Below are positions 62,140 to 64,000 of a stretch of DNA of 64,000 bases, piece by piece. Location of the stretch: assembly GCF_001750165.1 (NCBI RefSeq), contig NZ_CP015411.1, positions 304,501 through 368,500 on the forward strand. The letters are read 5' to 3'. The notes beneath the pieces are model-generated. The model was not told where the DNA came from, ran no database searches, and saw only the letters and a program-made list of their open reading frames with translations. Each line of letters opens with the position of its first letter. The stretch's first letter is position 1. The translations under genes were made by a program, and so were the position numbers. Source of the DNA: Pseudoalteromonas luteoviolacea (GTDB lineage: Bacteria > Pseudomonadota > Gammaproteobacteria > Enterobacterales > Alteromonadaceae).

Positions 62140-62295
62140 TTATGCCGTTTTACAGGTATTTTGTTGACCGACTGAAAAGTCGGTATCGGGCGATTGGAAT
62201 ACAGCACCGCCAGCTACGCGGTTTGTTTTTTGCGTGCTGATAATGTGTTTTGTAGATAAATTTTTAATGCTTTTCTTTTTGATTGTGAATTTCAT
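62140..62295 (-). CDS. Small peptide with double-glycine leader-like N-terminus (second copy of the family)
   Basis: 51 residues, read directly from the complement of this gap. The basic N-terminus MKFTIKKKSIKNLSTKH is followed by a leader-like part that ends RVAGG at residues 29-30. A 21-residue tail then contains QNTCKTA with a single Cys. The ATG at 62295 has AAGGA about 7-11 bases upstream. It shares with the 29401-29598 peptide the pattern MKxxIxKKxxKxLS and an AGG at the same distance. The tails differ, except that both contain CKT. No partner gene is adjacent. A family of stand-alone leader-core peptides is inferred. Confidence 0.6.
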   Translation of the reverse strand: MKFTIKKKSIKNLSTKHIISTQKTNRVAGGAVFQSPDTDFSVGQQNTCKTA

Positions 62296-62571
62296 TTCTT
62301 TTTCCTTGTTGTTTTAGTGCGCTTTCATACTATTTCTACTTCTTTCCTATTGTCTAGCGACTTTTGATGCAGTGTATGTATTTTTTCTGTGAAATAGATG
62401 ATTGTGCGAGAGCAGAGGTTATGCCAGTGAATTAATAAATTGTGTTATCATGCTCGGCTATTAGCAGAGCTTGAGCTTTGATTTCGCGGTGATAGTTGTA
62501 TCGAAGTAGTACTTTGACTTTAATGTAGTAAACAAAATGGTGAGTCTTAAAAGTTTAGAGGTGAAGACTGA

Positions 62572-63153
62572 ATGTTATTAATGATCGACAATTATGATTC
62601 GTTCACGTTTAACCTTGTCCAGTATTTTCAAAAGTTAGATCAAGAGGTTTTGGTCAAGCGGAATGATGACCTTTCTATCTCTCAGATTAAGCAGCTCAAC
62701 CCTGCCCATATTGTCATTTCCCCAGGCCCATGCAGCCCGAATGAAGCGGGTATTTCTTTGCAAGTTGTACAACAGCTACAAGGTCAATTTCCGATATTAG
62801 GGGTGTGTTTAGGACACCAAACTATTGCACAAGCAATGGGGGCTCGTGTCGACAAAGCAAAGGCGGTAATGCATGGCAAAGTGTCACGTATTTACCATGC
62901 AAATAAAGGTGTATTTTCGGGCTTACCAAGCTCGTTCAATGTATGTAGGTATCATTCACTCGCTGTGGATGCCAAGAGTTTACCCAGCGGGCTAGAGGTG
63001 ACAGCGTGGACGCAAACTGACACTGGTTCGCTAGATGAAATTATGGGGCTATGTCATACTGATCTGGCATTGGAAGGGGTGCAGTTTCATCCAGAGGCGA
63101 TCTTAACTGAGCATGGCCTAGAACTACTTGATAACTTTATTGCTCGCTTCTAA
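62572..63153 (+). CDS. pabA: Glutamine amidotransferase, PabA/TrpG type
   Basis: 193-residue class I amidotransferase: MLLMIDNYDSFTFNLVQYF, the nucleophile in GVCLGHQTIAQAMGA (Cys at about 79) and the His-Glu of VQFHPEAILTEHG. It supplies ammonia to a chorismate-using partner. No trpE or pabB is adjacent, so p-aminobenzoate versus anthranilate synthesis cannot be decided; the isolated context favours PabA. GAGGTGAAG precedes the ATG. Confidence 0.85.
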   Translation: MLLMIDNYDSFTFNLVQYFQKLDQEVLVKRNDDLSISQIKQLNPAHIVISPGPCSPNEAGISLQVVQQLQGQFPILGVCLGHQTIAQAMGARVDKAKAVMHGKVSRIYHANKGVFSGLPSSFNVCRYHSLAVDAKSLPSGLEVTAWTQTDTGSLDEIMGLCHTDLALEGVQFHPEAILTEHGLELLDNFIARF

Positions 63154-63198
63154 CCTTTAAAGAGCTTTCTTTTAATATACCAAAAAAGATGATAATTG

Positions 63199-64000
63199 AT
63201 GACACAAGATATTAGGCAGTCGCACATTGCTCAAGCAATCGCTCAGCGTGCACATGACGTTCTAATTAGCCATAATTTTGCACAGCAGCAAATAGGTTAT
63301 ATCCATACTTTTGATATGAACTTTGGGGAGTCTATCCCACAACGTACTATGCTCGAAGTAGAGCTAGCTGCGGCAGCTAAACGTCAAGAGAAAAGTACAA
63401 GTCATCATAAGTACATTGCTAAAGCGAGTAATCACTTACATCAAGTTATCGAAAGTGGTATAGAGACTCAGTTGAGTGATCTGGATTCTATTTATTCTGA
63501 AGTGGTCGGTATTCAAGATGCTGTGCCGACAGTATTAGATATTTTGGCTGTTAAGTCTGCTTCAGTTGGCCGACTAGAGCCCTTGGTCAATGATTTATCT
63601 TGGCTTGGTCGCGATCTTGTGTCGCTAGTAAACTTACCTCAATATCGTAAAGTAAATAGCAAAGGCACATCGGTTAAGGTGGACACGCCTGCATTAGCAC
63701 TACGTTATTTGGGGTTAGAAAATTTACAAATGGTGATCCCGACATTTGCAGTAAGGCATTGGATGCCACATTCTACAGAGCCATTTCCACTTTTAAAAAG
63801 AAAGCTCAGAGATATCAGTATGGCCAGTGCCATAGCTGCAAAGGCTTTGGCGCCTTTATATGATGTTAAAGAGCAGCATGCTTTTACATTGGGCATGTTA
63901 TTGGATTTAGGTAAAATTGCACTTACCCGTTTATATTTGAGGACTTATGAACGTGTTTGGCAGGGCAAAGTTAAAATTGCCAGGGACAAAAACCAGAAAG
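63199..64000 (+). CDS. HDOD domain protein, 5' part
   Basis: The frame opens at the ATG 63199 and runs past the right edge, so 267 residues are visible. After an N-terminal region of about 130 residues, the segment LVNLPQYRKVNSKG, then ALRYLGLENLQMVIPTFAV and FTLGMLLDLGKIALTRLY, follows the HDOD pattern. HDOD is a non-catalytic relative of HD phosphohydrolases found in signalling proteins. The C-terminal part is outside the window and could add another domain. Confidence 0.75.
   Translation, partial: MTQDIRQSHIAQAIAQRAHDVLISHNFAQQQIGYIHTFDMNFGESIPQRTMLEVELAAAAKRQEKSTSHHKYIAKASNHLHQVIESGIETQLSDLDSIYSEVVGIQDAVPTVLDILAVKSASVGRLEPLVNDLSWLGRDLVSLVNLPQYRKVNSKGTSVKVDTPALALRYLGLENLQMVIPTFAVRHWMPHSTEPFPLLKRKLRDISMASAIAAKALAPLYDVKEQHAFTLGMLLDLGKIALTRLYLRTYERVWQGKVKIARDKNQK

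Noticed and set aside
1..64000. Mobile elements, CRISPR arrays, tRNA and rRNA genes
   Set aside because: No transposase or integrase, no long terminal or direct repeats, no regularly spaced repeats, and no cloverleaf or rRNA sequence was recognised.

Overview
The window reads as the chromosome of a marine gammaproteobacterium of the Alteromonadales, most likely Pseudoalteromonas or a close relative. This is inferred from moderate, rather AT-rich composition, short intergenic gaps and gammaproteobacterial gene orders: priA-ftsN-hslVU, metJ/metBL, pilMNOPQ-aroKB-damX-dam-rpe-gph-trpS, ilvGMEDA, and polA near engB and yihI. Nearly everything is core housekeeping. I see no insertion sequence, prophage, CRISPR array, tRNA or rRNA.

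Layout. 1-2.8 kb: the end of a glycosyltransferase-like gene and an HBM-type chemoreceptor. 2.9-7.9 kb (minus): priA, an ftsN-like SPOR gene, hslV, hslU and a DUF971 gene. 8.1-14.5 kb: rpmE with a probable leader, a malic enzyme, then metJ diverging from metB-metL across MetJ boxes. 14.6-17.1 kb: PBP1A (mrcA), back to back with the pilMNOPQ operon, which runs on into aroK, aroB, damX and dam. Two small minus-strand membrane-protein genes separate dam from rpe-gph-trpS. 29.4 kb: a small gene for a double-glycine leader-like peptide. 29.8-34.1 kb (minus): a lysine-riboswitch operon dapA-dapD-lysA-like-M14 deacylase. 34.2-37 kb: a hybrid histidine kinase with a PilJ-like sensor, and a TraB/GumN protein. 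37.2-43.8 kb: ilvGMEDA behind a complete leader-peptide attenuator (ilvL). 43.8-53.3 kb: a sensor-like protein with no output domain, a methyltransferase, carbonic anhydrase, ubiK, rep, a GAF-GAF-GGDEF protein with a decayed EAL domain, a cytochrome c and elbB. 53.6-60.3 kb: polA, a structured RNA candidate at the position of Spot 42, YceI-like and DUF1285 genes, engB, cytochrome c4 and a CsrB-like small RNA. 60.3-64 kb: a zinc-ribbon methyltransferase, yihI, a DUF2489 gene, a second double-glycine leader-like peptide, a glutamine amidotransferase and the start of an HDOD protein.

The most interesting material is small or non-coding. Two stand-alone peptides at distant loci share a leader of about 30 residues ending in Ala-Gly-Gly. 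The lysine riboswitch puts an M14-family deacylase into a diaminopimelate operon, where a desuccinylase step would be expected. A CsrB-type RNA carries nine GGA motifs and a strong terminator. A multi-hairpin RNA candidate follows polA. RNA-level regulation is well represented: lysine riboswitch, ilv attenuator, probable L31 leader and CsrB-like RNA.
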